From contig JAKFXP010000050.1 in assembly GCA_021731325.1 (NCBI GenBank), positions 1-5,452 on the forward strand: 5,452 bases of DNA, given 5' to 3'. The position numbers and the translations under genes were made by a program. This document shows, in pieces, positions 1-5,070 of this stretch. This DNA comes from Parcubacteria group bacterium. GTDB taxonomy: Bacteria > Patescibacteriota > Minisyncoccia > Phycocordibacterales > UBA12088. The number at the start of each line of letters is the position of its first letter. Positions within the stretch are counted from its first letter, which is position 1. The notes beneath the pieces are model-generated. The model saw only the letters and a list, made by a program, of their open reading frames with translations. It was not told the origin of the DNA and made no database searches.

Positions 1-373
1 TGCGCTTATTGGTGCGTACGTACTTTCTTCTGGCTATTATGATGCGTATTACTCTAAGGCCATGCAAGCCCGTGATCGTATCCGTACCGATCTCACGACG
101 GTATTCGGTCATATTGATGCAATCGCCACCCCCACCACCCCCTCACCTGCATTTACGATTGGAGAAAAAACAAGCGACCCTATTGCTATGTACCTTGAAG
201 ATATTTTTACCGTGTCGGCAAATATCGCTGGTATACCGGGCATATCAGTACCCTATGGTAGCGTCATGCGCAATGGGGTCACCCTGCCGGTTGGATTCCA
301 ACTCATGGCACCGTCTTTAGGCGAGCAGACATTGTTTGCTTTGGGCAAGGCGCTCACGGGTGAAAGCGCGTAG
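1..373 (+). CDS. gatA: Asp-tRNA(Asn)/Glu-tRNA(Gln) amidotransferase subunit A, C-terminal part
   Basis: The frame is open from base 2 and ends at TAG 371-373, giving about 123 residues, roughly the last quarter of a protein usually near 480-490 residues. The 5' part lies outside the window. Visible family signatures are GAYVLSSGYYDAYYSKA at the start, PTTPSPAF and IGEK in the middle, and DIFTVSANIAGIPGISVPYG near the end, which are characteristic of the GatA branch of the amidase-signature family. In this family GatA releases ammonia from glutamine and works with GatB and GatC to turn misacylated Glu-tRNA(Gln) or Asp-tRNA(Asn) into the correct aminoacyl-tRNA in the cytoplasm. The catalytic Ser-Ser-Lys region is upstream and cannot be inspected. 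No gatB or gatC lies downstream; the next gene is unrelated and has its own promoter candidate. Assignment is firm. Confidence 0.96.
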   Translation, partial: ALIGAYVLSSGYYDAYYSKAMQARDRIRTDLTTVFGHIDAIATPTTPSPAFTIGEKTSDPIAMYLEDIFTVSANIAGIPGISVPYGSVMRNGVTLPVGFQLMAPSLGEQTLFALGKALTGESA

Positions 374-394
374 ATATACCAACCCAGTAGGGTG

Positions 395-400
395 TAGAAT
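395..400 (+). promoter_or_regulatory. -10 element just upstream of the SH3b/HEPN gene (leaderless start)
   Basis: TAGAAT lies 7 bases before the ATG at 408, in the short gap after gatA. Transcription starting about 7-8 bases after the hexamer would begin at or next to the start codon, giving a leaderless mRNA. There is no Shine-Dalgarno sequence. No convincing -35 is seen 16-18 bases upstream, so this is a moderate call. Confidence 0.4.
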
Positions 401-407
401 AGAATCT

Positions 408-1739
408 ATGGCAGAAGAGAACCGTTCAAAACGGATGACATTTGAGGACTCGATGTTCATGTTGTTTGCGGTACTCCTTGCCATCAATGCGATACAACGA
501 CTCCCTCTTATAGCACAGGAGCAATTAGGTATTGATGTGGGGGGAAAATATCTCATCGCTTCAGCCGCCCTGAGTCAAGATACACCCCTGGGTACACCGG
601 TAAATGCTCCTGAAGGAACTCCGTTTTATGAAACGCCGAATGCGTCTCTTGAGCCGGTGGGAACATTTCCTCCAGGCACTGCACTATTTTTATCCGATGG
701 CCCGGAGGCAGTGACCTTTGGTGGTGGACGATATTGGTATGTCGAAGATACTGAAACGGGTGATATTGGGTGGGTACCCGAGTCAGCATTGGTGCGAGAG
801 GGGGCAGGGGGGATACATCCGGACACAAAACGGGGAACAAAAATACGTGCACTGATGGATACGAGTATATGGGATCTTCCGGGCACCATCACTCCCCTCG
901 GACAGATTAAAAAAGGCGAACAGGGTGAGATTGGGGATGGGCCGCTTACCCATAAGGGGGCACGCTGGTGGTATGTTGATCGAGTCAAAAGTGACATCGA
1001 CGGGTGGATACCTGAAGCCGCACTCACTCTATCAACCGATACGTCCTGGCGAAAGGGAAGTAGAGTGCGCGCAGTACAGAACACTGATCTTTTTGAACGT
1101 GCGGGAGGTGGTGCCGTGGTTGGTTCGTTGACTGAAGACGAGCAAGGAAAAATAACGGGCGGGCCGGTCAACATTGGCGAGTCTTATTGGTGGCTCGTTG
1201 CTCCACCGGTGGGTACGGAGGGTTGGGTCGCGGAGACGGCGCTCGAAGAGGGGGGGATTCAGGGCTGGTTTAAAGGACTACTTGCGACCGTGCTCGTGAT
1301 CGGAACGATACTAACGATAGCGCTTCTCGGAGGGATTGTGTACGCGACCATTCGAACTAATCAAGTGCGGGTGAAGGAAACACACCGCATCAGGGACGCT
1401 ATTCCAAAAATCATGCACTCCAAGCGGAATGACCGATGGGACAAAGTGCTCACTCATGTGAGCTCGGAAAATCCCAACGATTGGCGACTCGCTATTATTG
1501 AAGCAGATGTCATGTTGGACGAACTCATCATGCGTATGGGGTATATGGGAACCACGCTGGGAGAGCGATTGAAACAAATCGTGAAGGGTGACATGCGTAC
1601 GCTCGATGCGGCATGGGAGGCACACCGGGTGCGCAACCAGGTTGCCCATGCGGGGAGTGATTTTATCCTGACGCAGCGGGAGGCGAAGCGGGTGATTGAT
1701 TTGTACGGGGCGGTGTTTGAGGAGTTTAAGTTTATATAA
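408..1739 (+). CDS. Membrane protein: TM, three external SH3b-like repeats, TM, cytoplasmic HEPN-like domain
   Basis: 443 residues, not a named protein. After a basic N-terminus (KR at 8-9) comes a hydrophobic segment at about 16-36. Three related repeats follow at about 62-129, 143-209 and 217-280, each with a [RS]YW[YW]- or RWWY-type strand and ending in GWVPESAL, GWIPEAAL or GWVAETAL; these look like bacterial SH3 domains, known for binding cell-wall material or other ligands. A second, clearly hydrophobic segment spans 290-315, followed by basic residues (R316, R321, K323), so the repeats should be outside and the C-terminus inside. The last 90 residues are helical (WRLAIIEADVMLDELI from 359) and contain R409-N410-x3-H414, the Rx4H motif of HEPN domains, often RNases. 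The start at 408 is preferred to an in-frame ATG at 336, which lies inside gatA. Family resemblance is seen; nuclease activity and ligand are inferred. It could instead be a non-catalytic HEPN-like scaffold. Confidence 0.85.
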   Translation: MAEENRSKRMTFEDSMFMLFAVLLAINAIQRLPLIAQEQLGIDVGGKYLIASAALSQDTPLGTPVNAPEGTPFYETPNASLEPVGTFPPGTALFLSDGPEAVTFGGGRYWYVEDTETGDIGWVPESALVREGAGGIHPDTKRGTKIRALMDTSIWDLPGTITPLGQIKKGEQGEIGDGPLTHKGARWWYVDRVKSDIDGWIPEAALTLSTDTSWRKGSRVRAVQNTDLFERAGGGAVVGSLTEDEQGKITGGPVNIGESYWWLVAPPVGTEGWVAETALEEGGIQGWFKGLLATVLVIGTILTIALLGGIVYATIRTNQVRVKETHRIRDAIPKIMHSKRNDRWDKVLTHVSSENPNDWRLAIIEADVMLDELIMRMGYMGTTLGERLKQIVKGDMRTLDAAWEAHRVRNQVAHAGSDFILTQREAKRVIDLYGAVFEEFKFI

Positions 1740-1743
1740 CGAA

Positions 1744-1778
1744 GTACCGAGTACTGAGTTACGAGTACCGAGTTGATA
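1744..1778 (+). repeat. Degenerate heptanucleotide tandem repeat
   Basis: The spacer between the SH3b/HEPN gene and the S51 peptidase can be read as five 7-base units: GTACCGA, GTACTGA, GTTACGA, GTACCGA and GTTGATA. Units one and four are identical, and the fifth is only a weak match. The repeat occupies most of the 55-base spacer. Its function is unknown; it is too short to be a CRISPR or an origin iteron array. Confidence 0.7.
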
Positions 1779-1794
1779 GCGTAACCATCTTTTT

Positions 1795-2415
1795 ATGAAA
1801 TTGTTTCTTACCTCGTCTGCCGATAAGACACTACCACTTCTTAAGGGACTGGTGCCAAATGTTGGTACGGAAGTTTTGTTCGTTGCGAATGCATCTGACC
1901 CGTATGATAGGGAGCATTGGTGGGTCGAGTTAGATAGACAGGTATTTAAGAAACTTGGGTTCAACATACATGAAGTCGATGTACGAAATATAACCCCACA
2001 AGTCTTTGAGCGGATGCTGCGCGAAAGTGATGTACTGCACGTGTGTGGTGGCAGTGTGTATTACATCATGGCACTTTTACGTGAACAAAAATTAGATGAG
2101 AGTATTATTCAGGCGATTCGGGACGATATAGTTGTATATTCAGGCACAAGTGCAGGTTCAGTTATTGTGTCAAACAATCTTCGGCCAGTATCGTATGATT
2201 CGGAAGAAGCCGAACAGGTTGCCAAAGTGCCTGGACACAATGGGTTAGGTATTATCGACTTTACGATCTTACCTCATGCAAATAATCCGGATTTCGGAAA
2301 AGAGTGGACGAAAGCGGTCACACAATTACCTGCTGACAATACTGCCTTATTTTTCCTTCATGATAATCAGGCTTTATGGGTAGAAGATGGGGGTATGCGA
2401 TTGTTGAGTATATAG
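1795..2415 (+). CDS. Peptidase S51 (dipeptidase E / cyanophycinase-like) family protein
   Basis: 206 residues, close to the usual 200-240 of the S51 family. The fold signature is a class-I glutamine-amidotransferase-like alpha/beta protein. Visible landmarks are VLHVCGGSVYYIM (81-92), the nucleophile elbow YSGTSAGSVI (115-124) with S119 as the predicted catalytic serine, and DFTILPHAN (155-163) with H161 at the position expected for the catalytic histidine. In PepE enzymes this fold cleaves dipeptides with N-terminal aspartate. The usual GGN before the first helix is GGS here (S87). There is no signal peptide, so it should be cytoplasmic. The ATG at 1795 has no Shine-Dalgarno; a T-rich stretch sits directly before it. 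It is tail-to-tail with the minus-strand initiator tRNA. The family is secure; the exact substrate (Asp-dipeptides or other) is not determined, so no gene symbol is given. Confidence 0.88.
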   Translation: MKLFLTSSADKTLPLLKGLVPNVGTEVLFVANASDPYDREHWWVELDRQVFKKLGFNIHEVDVRNITPQVFERMLRESDVLHVCGGSVYYIMALLREQKLDESIIQAIRDDIVVYSGTSAGSVIVSNNLRPVSYDSEEAEQVAKVPGHNGLGIIDFTILPHANNPDFGKEWTKAVTQLPADNTALFFLHDNQALWVEDGGMRLLSI

Positions 2416-2432
2416 GGACTGGAATCGGTCCC
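2415..2432. repeat. Hairpin at the end of the S51 gene, including a copy of the fMet T-arm fragment
   Basis: GGGACT pairs with GGTCCC around a 6-base loop; the first base is the last of the TAG stop codon. No T-run follows, so it is not a standard terminator. On the minus strand bases 2415-2425 read ATTCCAGTCCC, identical to the T-loop/T-stem/acceptor fragment of the initiator tRNA at 2639-2649, in the same orientation. Confidence 0.55.
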
Positions 2433-2437
2433 GAGTC

Positions 2438-2479
2438 ACTAAGTCTTTTCTGCGCCCTGTGGGCTTGAAAAGCCTAAGT
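2438..2479. repeat. Imperfect inverted repeat (long hairpin)
   Basis: ACTAAGTCTTTTC (2438-2450) pairs with GAAAAGCCTAAGT (2467-2479) at 11 of 13 positions. The helix continues as GCCC/GGGC (2454-2457 with 2461-2464) around a 3-base TGT loop, with a small internal loop between the two parts. Neither side ends in a T-tract after the GC helix, so termination is doubtful. It lies between two converging genes. Confidence 0.6.
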
Positions 2480-2502
2480 GCTCTTGACCACGCCTCGCCC
2501 GC

Positions 2503-2528
2503 CGCACCTCGTAGGAAAGCGAGGTGCG
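2503..2528. repeat. Perfect 9-bp hairpin
   Basis: CGCACCTCG (2503-2511) and CGAGGTGCG (2520-2528) are exact reverse complements around an 8-base loop. It is part of the hairpin cluster downstream of the minus-strand initiator tRNA. There is no adjacent T-run and no coding frame of note, so its role is unknown. Confidence 0.6.
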
Positions 2529-2542
2529 ACATGGCTCCGGCC

Positions 2543-2580
2543 TGCAATTCCAGACGAAAGGTGCGCAGGCACCTTTCGTC
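2543..2580. repeat. Inverted T-arm copy interrupted by a 12-bp perfect hairpin
   Basis: Bases 2543-2553 (TGCAATTCCAG) are the exact reverse complement of 2643-2653 inside the initiator tRNA gene. Directly after comes a perfect hairpin: GACGAAAGGTGC (2553-2564), loop GCAG, and GCACCTTTCGTC (2569-2580). The last three bases of the hairpin already belong to the 31-base palindrome arm that follows. Without the 25 inserted bases the arm would read as an uninterrupted inverted copy of the tRNA 3' end. Confidence 0.7.
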
Positions 2581-2643
2581 CCCGCAACAAGTTACTGAAA
2601 AGCACCCCAGAAGGGGTGCTTTTCAGTAACTTGTTGCGGGGAC
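2578..2643 (-). terminator. 31-bp perfect palindrome acting as terminator for tRNA-fMet
   Basis: The arms 2578-2608 and 2613-2643 are perfectly complementary over 31 bp with a 4-base loop (AGAA on plus). The inner part has terminator form in the minus direction: GCACCCC, loop TTCT, GGGGTGC, then TTTTC. Being symmetrical it could also stop plus-strand read-through. The arm near the tRNA is not only trailer: its outer 10 bases (2634-2643) are the tRNA's own discriminator, acceptor 3' strand and first T-stem bases. Intrinsic terminators normally do not include the gene's own mature sequence, so this is unusual. Termination itself is inferred from structure. Confidence 0.75.
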
Positions 2644-2704
2644 TGGAATTGCACCAGTGCCTGGAGGTTATGAGCCTCCCGAGGTACTACTCCTCCACCC
2701 CGCA
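2634..2704 (-). tRNA. Initiator tRNA-fMet (CAT)
   Basis: On the minus strand a 71-base cloverleaf folds cleanly: acceptor TGCGGGG/CCCCGCA, D-stem GAGG/CCTC, anticodon stem GGAGG/CCTCC with loop CTCATAA (anticodon CAT), 4-base variable loop, T-stem ACTGG/CCAGT, discriminator A. Initiator identity rests on the A11:U24 pair in the D-stem and on the close similarity to bacterial fMet tRNAs in the acceptor and anticodon arms. Oddities: position 1:72 is U:A, not the usual C/A mismatch; the anticodon stem has A29:U41 within the usual run of three G:C pairs; the D-loop is only AGTAGTA, with A at 18; the T-loop is TGCAATT with G in place of U55. The CCA end is not encoded (CAA follows A73), so a CCA-adding enzyme is required. 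It is read toward the S51 gene and ends in a long palindrome. Confidence 0.92.
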
Positions 2705-2720
2705 ATGTCGGCCAACCTGT

Positions 2721-2750
2721 ACCATACCACGGACGACCGCCCCCATGCAA
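2721..2750 (-). promoter_or_regulatory. Promoter of tRNA-fMet
   Basis: On the minus strand TTGCAT (2745-2750) and an extended -10, TGG followed by TATGGT (2721-2729), are 18 bases apart. A start about 7 bases further on would give a leader of roughly 9 bases before the tRNA. The TGN extension is shared with the GH18 and tRNA-Met promoters in this window. Confidence 0.5.
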
Positions 2751-2798
2751 CCAAATCAATATATGGGTCTTATGAAAGAGTCGTATACGAGGGACGTC

Positions 2799-2807
2799 TG
2801 GTATACT
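2799..2807 (+). promoter_or_regulatory. Extended -10 promoter of the GH18 gene (near-leaderless)
   Basis: TGG followed by TATACT (2802-2807) is a good extended -10. The ATG at 2817 starts only 9 bases after the hexamer, so the mRNA would have at most about three bases of leader and no Shine-Dalgarno. This promoter position supports the start at 2817 over the open frame that extends back to 2478. No clear -35 is seen, as is common for extended -10 promoters. Confidence 0.55.
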
Positions 2808-2816
2808 ATATACACT

Positions 2817-4013
2817 ATGAAATACAAAAAATTCTACACAAGCATTCTGGTCATCATGTTCATTTTTACACAAGCCGCATCGGTGGAAGCGGCGATGCTT
2901 GTAGGAGCAAAAGAACAAGCGACTATCGATGCCCAAAAAGCAAAACAGGGTGCGGCGAATACGGGACGCTGGCTCATGGCGTACTATGTAGGATATCAGC
3001 ATTCGTACCTCAAGCCAAAAGATGTTGACTACAGTCTCATGACGCATATCGTAGTTGGTTCGGTAGGAGTCAATCCCGATGGTACACTCAATCAACATTT
3101 TAATCGCCAAAATGGTGAAGGTCTTGAAATGGCGAAAGATGTTGCAAAGCGAGCAAAAGCAAAAGGAGTACACCCCCTGATTTGGCTTGCGGGGCCTAAC
3201 GAAGAAGATAATTTGAAGAGCGCGACCAGTGACAAGAATAGAGCGGCATTTGTGCAAAATATTGTCACGACGCTTGATGAACTTGGGTATGAGGGTATAG
3301 ACATTGACTGGGAGCCAATTCGTAAAAACGATGAACCGGGAGTACGTGCGTTGGTAAAAGATTTGCGCGCCGCACGTCCGGACATGCTTATTACCATTCC
3401 GGTTAATTGGGTATCAAGTACGATTGCTCCTACCAAAAATCTAAATCTCTACAAAGACCTTGCAAAACATACCGATCGCCTCTTTGTCATGAGTTATTCG
3501 ATGGCAGGTCCCTGGGACGGGTGGCGTGTGTGGCATGGCAGTGCGCTTGAGGGTGAGAACACCAACACCCCTAGCTCCGTAGAATCGTCGGTTGAGGCGT
3601 ACCTCAAAGCAGGAGTGCCGAAGGAGCAGTTGGGAATAGGTCTGGGTACCTACGCTACGTGCTGGGGGTACAAAGCAAAAATGCCTGATAAGACACTCCC
3701 TCCCAAGTATCGCGCGGATCAGGTAAAGACCATGAGTATGCGCACCATGTTTGATGATTATTACACCAAAAAAGCGGAACGGTGGGATGATGCTGCAAAA
3801 GTACCGTATCTTACCTTCTCCAAGGCGCGAGGAGATATGAAGTGTGGATTTATTTCGTATGAAAACGAACGGTCGGTGATAGAAAAAATGAACTATGTAA
3901 AAGCGGAAGGACTTGGTGGGGCATTGGTATGGAACCTGGGTACGGGATATTTTCCTGAAGCAAGTAAAGCAAAGCGAAATCCAATGCTCAAAGCGGCATT
4001 TGAAGCACTCTAA
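2817..4013 (+). CDS. Secreted glycoside hydrolase family 18 (chitinase-like) protein
   Basis: 398 residues. The N-terminus is a signal peptide: KYKK, a hydrophobic core (YTSILVIMFIFTQ) and a probable cleavage after VEA near residue 25. The mature part is a GH18 TIM barrel. Landmarks are RWLMAYYVGY (51-60) on strand 1, THIVVGSVGV (76-85), EGIDIDWE (159-166) with E166 as catalytic acid and D162 and D164 as its partners, FVMSYSMAG (223-231) with M225 and Y227 on strand 6, and GGALVWNLGTG (367-377) with W372 at the floor of the site. The canonical first Asp of DxxDxDxE is Glu (E159); the rest of the motif is intact, so activity is likely. GH18 enzymes hydrolyse beta-1,4 GlcNAc bonds in chitin, peptidoglycan or glycoprotein glycans by substrate-assisted catalysis. 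No carbohydrate-binding module is present. The start at 2817 is chosen because of the signal peptide and promoter; the upstream frame covers the tRNA and hairpins. Followed after 13 bases by a membrane protein gene, probably in the same transcript. The substrate is unknown. Confidence 0.9.
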   Translation: MKYKKFYTSILVIMFIFTQAASVEAAMLVGAKEQATIDAQKAKQGAANTGRWLMAYYVGYQHSYLKPKDVDYSLMTHIVVGSVGVNPDGTLNQHFNRQNGEGLEMAKDVAKRAKAKGVHPLIWLAGPNEEDNLKSATSDKNRAAFVQNIVTTLDELGYEGIDIDWEPIRKNDEPGVRALVKDLRAARPDMLITIPVNWVSSTIAPTKNLNLYKDLAKHTDRLFVMSYSMAGPWDGWRVWHGSALEGENTNTPSSVESSVEAYLKAGVPKEQLGIGLGTYATCWGYKAKMPDKTLPPKYRADQVKTMSMRTMFDDYYTKKAERWDDAAKVPYLTFSKARGDMKCGFISYENERSVIEKMNYVKAEGLGGALVWNLGTGYFPEASKAKRNPMLKAAFEAL

Positions 4014-4026
4014 ATAGACCCATGGT

Positions 4027-4737
4027 ATGACCTCATTTTCTACAAAAGAAATAATCCACCTTGCATGGCGCGCTTTCCTCGATCATTGGGGGGTCTTGTG
4101 GGCTGCTATTGGGATTACGTTCGTGGTAAATACCCTCTTTGATGTTGCGAGTAAGCGCACCTCCAATGAACCGGTACCAATTGAGTTGTTGCTCGGTGTG
4201 GTGAGTCTTGTGGTGGGTCTTGTTATGCAACTTGGCTTGTATCGTATTTCGCTCGATATTGTGCGAGGAAAAAGTCCTCACATCGAGCAGTTATTCTCGG
4301 AAGGAGCAAAAGCACTCCGCTTTTTTGGTGCCTCGATTCTCTATGTGGGTGTCGTGGTGGGAGGTCTCATACTTTTCATTATTCCCGGTATTATGTGGGC
4401 GATAAAATTCTCATATTATGGATATGGGATAGTTGATCGCGACCTCGATGTTATGGCATCTATGCGATTTAGTGCTCAGATTACTGATGGAAAAAAGTGG
4501 CAGCTTGGTATGTTGTACCTAGTATTGGTGCTGTTAGTGATTGTGAGTGTGATTCCGCTCGGTATTGGTTTGATTGCCACTATCCCTATGTCAGTTGTAT
4601 ATGGAGCTATTGTGTACACCAAGCTCGTTGAAGCACATGAGCATACCGATATACCCTCGAAATCAGTGGGTAACGAGACAGACTCCCTTGCAGCCGAACT
4701 TCCCACAGTGGTACCATTTGTGCCCCTTGAAAAATAA
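4027..4737 (+). CDS. Polytopic integral membrane protein of unknown function
   Basis: 236 residues with about five hydrophobic segments at roughly 22-40, 52-72, 101-127, 161-182 and 183-199, and a polar C-terminal tail rich in Ser, Thr and acidic residues. The stretch IIPGIMWAIKFSYYGYGIVDRD (118-139) followed by MASMRFSAQITDGKKWQL resembles the loop of the DUF975 / glycerophosphodiester-phosphodiesterase membrane-domain type families, in which a PGI turn, aromatic-rich helix and a conserved Asp plus a Ser-rich helix recur. No catalytic residues are visible and no function is claimed. It starts 13 bases after the GH18 stop, has no Shine-Dalgarno and is probably co-transcribed. No T-run terminator follows; the tRNA-Met promoter starts about 20 bases after the stop. 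Confidence 0.8.
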   Translation: MTSFSTKEIIHLAWRAFLDHWGVLWAAIGITFVVNTLFDVASKRTSNEPVPIELLLGVVSLVVGLVMQLGLYRISLDIVRGKSPHIEQLFSEGAKALRFFGASILYVGVVVGGLILFIIPGIMWAIKFSYYGYGIVDRDLDVMASMRFSAQITDGKKWQLGMLYLVLVLLVIVSVIPLGIGLIATIPMSVVYGAIVYTKLVEAHEHTDIPSKSVGNETDSLAAELPTVVPFVPLEK

Positions 4738-4754
4738 AGTACGGGTAAAATACG

Positions 4755-4783
4755 TTGAACAGAGGTGATATTTGTGCTACCCT
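4755..4783 (+). promoter_or_regulatory. Promoter of elongator tRNA-CAT
   Basis: TTGAAC (4755-4760) and TACCCT (4778-4783) are separated by exactly 17 bases, with TGC directly before the -10 (extended form). The tRNA begins 15 bases after the -10 hexamer. Confidence 0.6.
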
Positions 4784-4797
4784 GACGTGTACGAAAT

Positions 4798-4871
4798 GCT
4801 GGCGTAGCTCAGGTAGTTAGAGCATGGGACTCATAAACCCAAGGTCGAAGGTGCAAGTCCTTCCGCCAGCA
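4798..4871 (+). tRNA. Elongator tRNA-Met (CAT); tRNA-Ile2 (CAT) not excluded
   Basis: A 74-base cloverleaf: acceptor GCTGGCG/CGCCAGC, D-stem GCTC/GAGC, anticodon loop CTCATAA with CAT at 4832-4834, variable loop AGGTC, T-stem GAAGG/CCTTC, discriminator A. C11:G24 marks it as an elongator, in contrast to the A11:U24 initiator at 2634-2704. The anticodon stem TGGGA/ACCCA has an A31/A39 mismatch. The D-loop AGGTAGTTA has A at 18 and the T-loop TGCAAGT has G at 55, the same paired change as in the initiator. The encoded end is ACCG, so the final A is not encoded. Methionine is favoured by general resemblance; a lysidine-modified isoleucine tRNA also has a CAT gene anticodon and cannot be ruled out by eye. 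Confidence 0.92.
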
Positions 4872-5070
4872 CCGGAATAAGGGAGGAATGGTGGAGTACG
4901 ATGCTAATGCATCGTACGTAAGGTGAGAAATGCTGGGAGCATTTCGCAAGATTCATTGAGGGCTTTTGTGAGTCTGCGAAACAAAAGACCCAATGAGTGG
5001 ACAGATTCTGTAAGAATTTGCAAGCCGGAGTCATGTTCCGCAGTGCAGCGAGGAACAGGCGAGGCTGGAC

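Noticed and set aside
336..407. Upstream in-frame ATG for the SH3b/HEPN protein
   Set aside because: It lies inside gatA, adds an arginine-rich non-conserved stretch, and is upstream of the probable promoter at 395-400.
1311..1967. Long minus-strand open frame across the end of the SH3b/HEPN gene, the heptad spacer and the S51 start
   Set aside because: It is antisense to two well-supported genes, has no recognisable domain, and its repeated LGT residues only mirror the heptad repeat.
2438..2479. Intrinsic terminator for the S51 gene
   Set aside because: The GC helix is followed by TTGAAAAG and not by a T-tract in either direction, so it is listed only as a hairpin.
2503..2643. CRISPR-like array
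   Set aside because: The repeats are single palindromes of different sequence, without regularly spaced identical units or cas genes.
2634..2704. Plus-strand tRNA with apparent anticodon ATG
   Set aside because: The plus strand only mirrors the true cloverleaf; all conserved tRNA positions fit the minus-strand CAT initiator.
2478..2816. N-terminal extension of the GH18 frame
   Set aside because: The extension is translated hairpins and antisense tRNA; the signal peptide and promoter fit the ATG at 2817.
2657..3028. Plus-strand frame overlapping the GH18 start
   Set aside because: It overlaps the tRNA and the signal-peptide region of GH18 in another frame and has no recognisable features.
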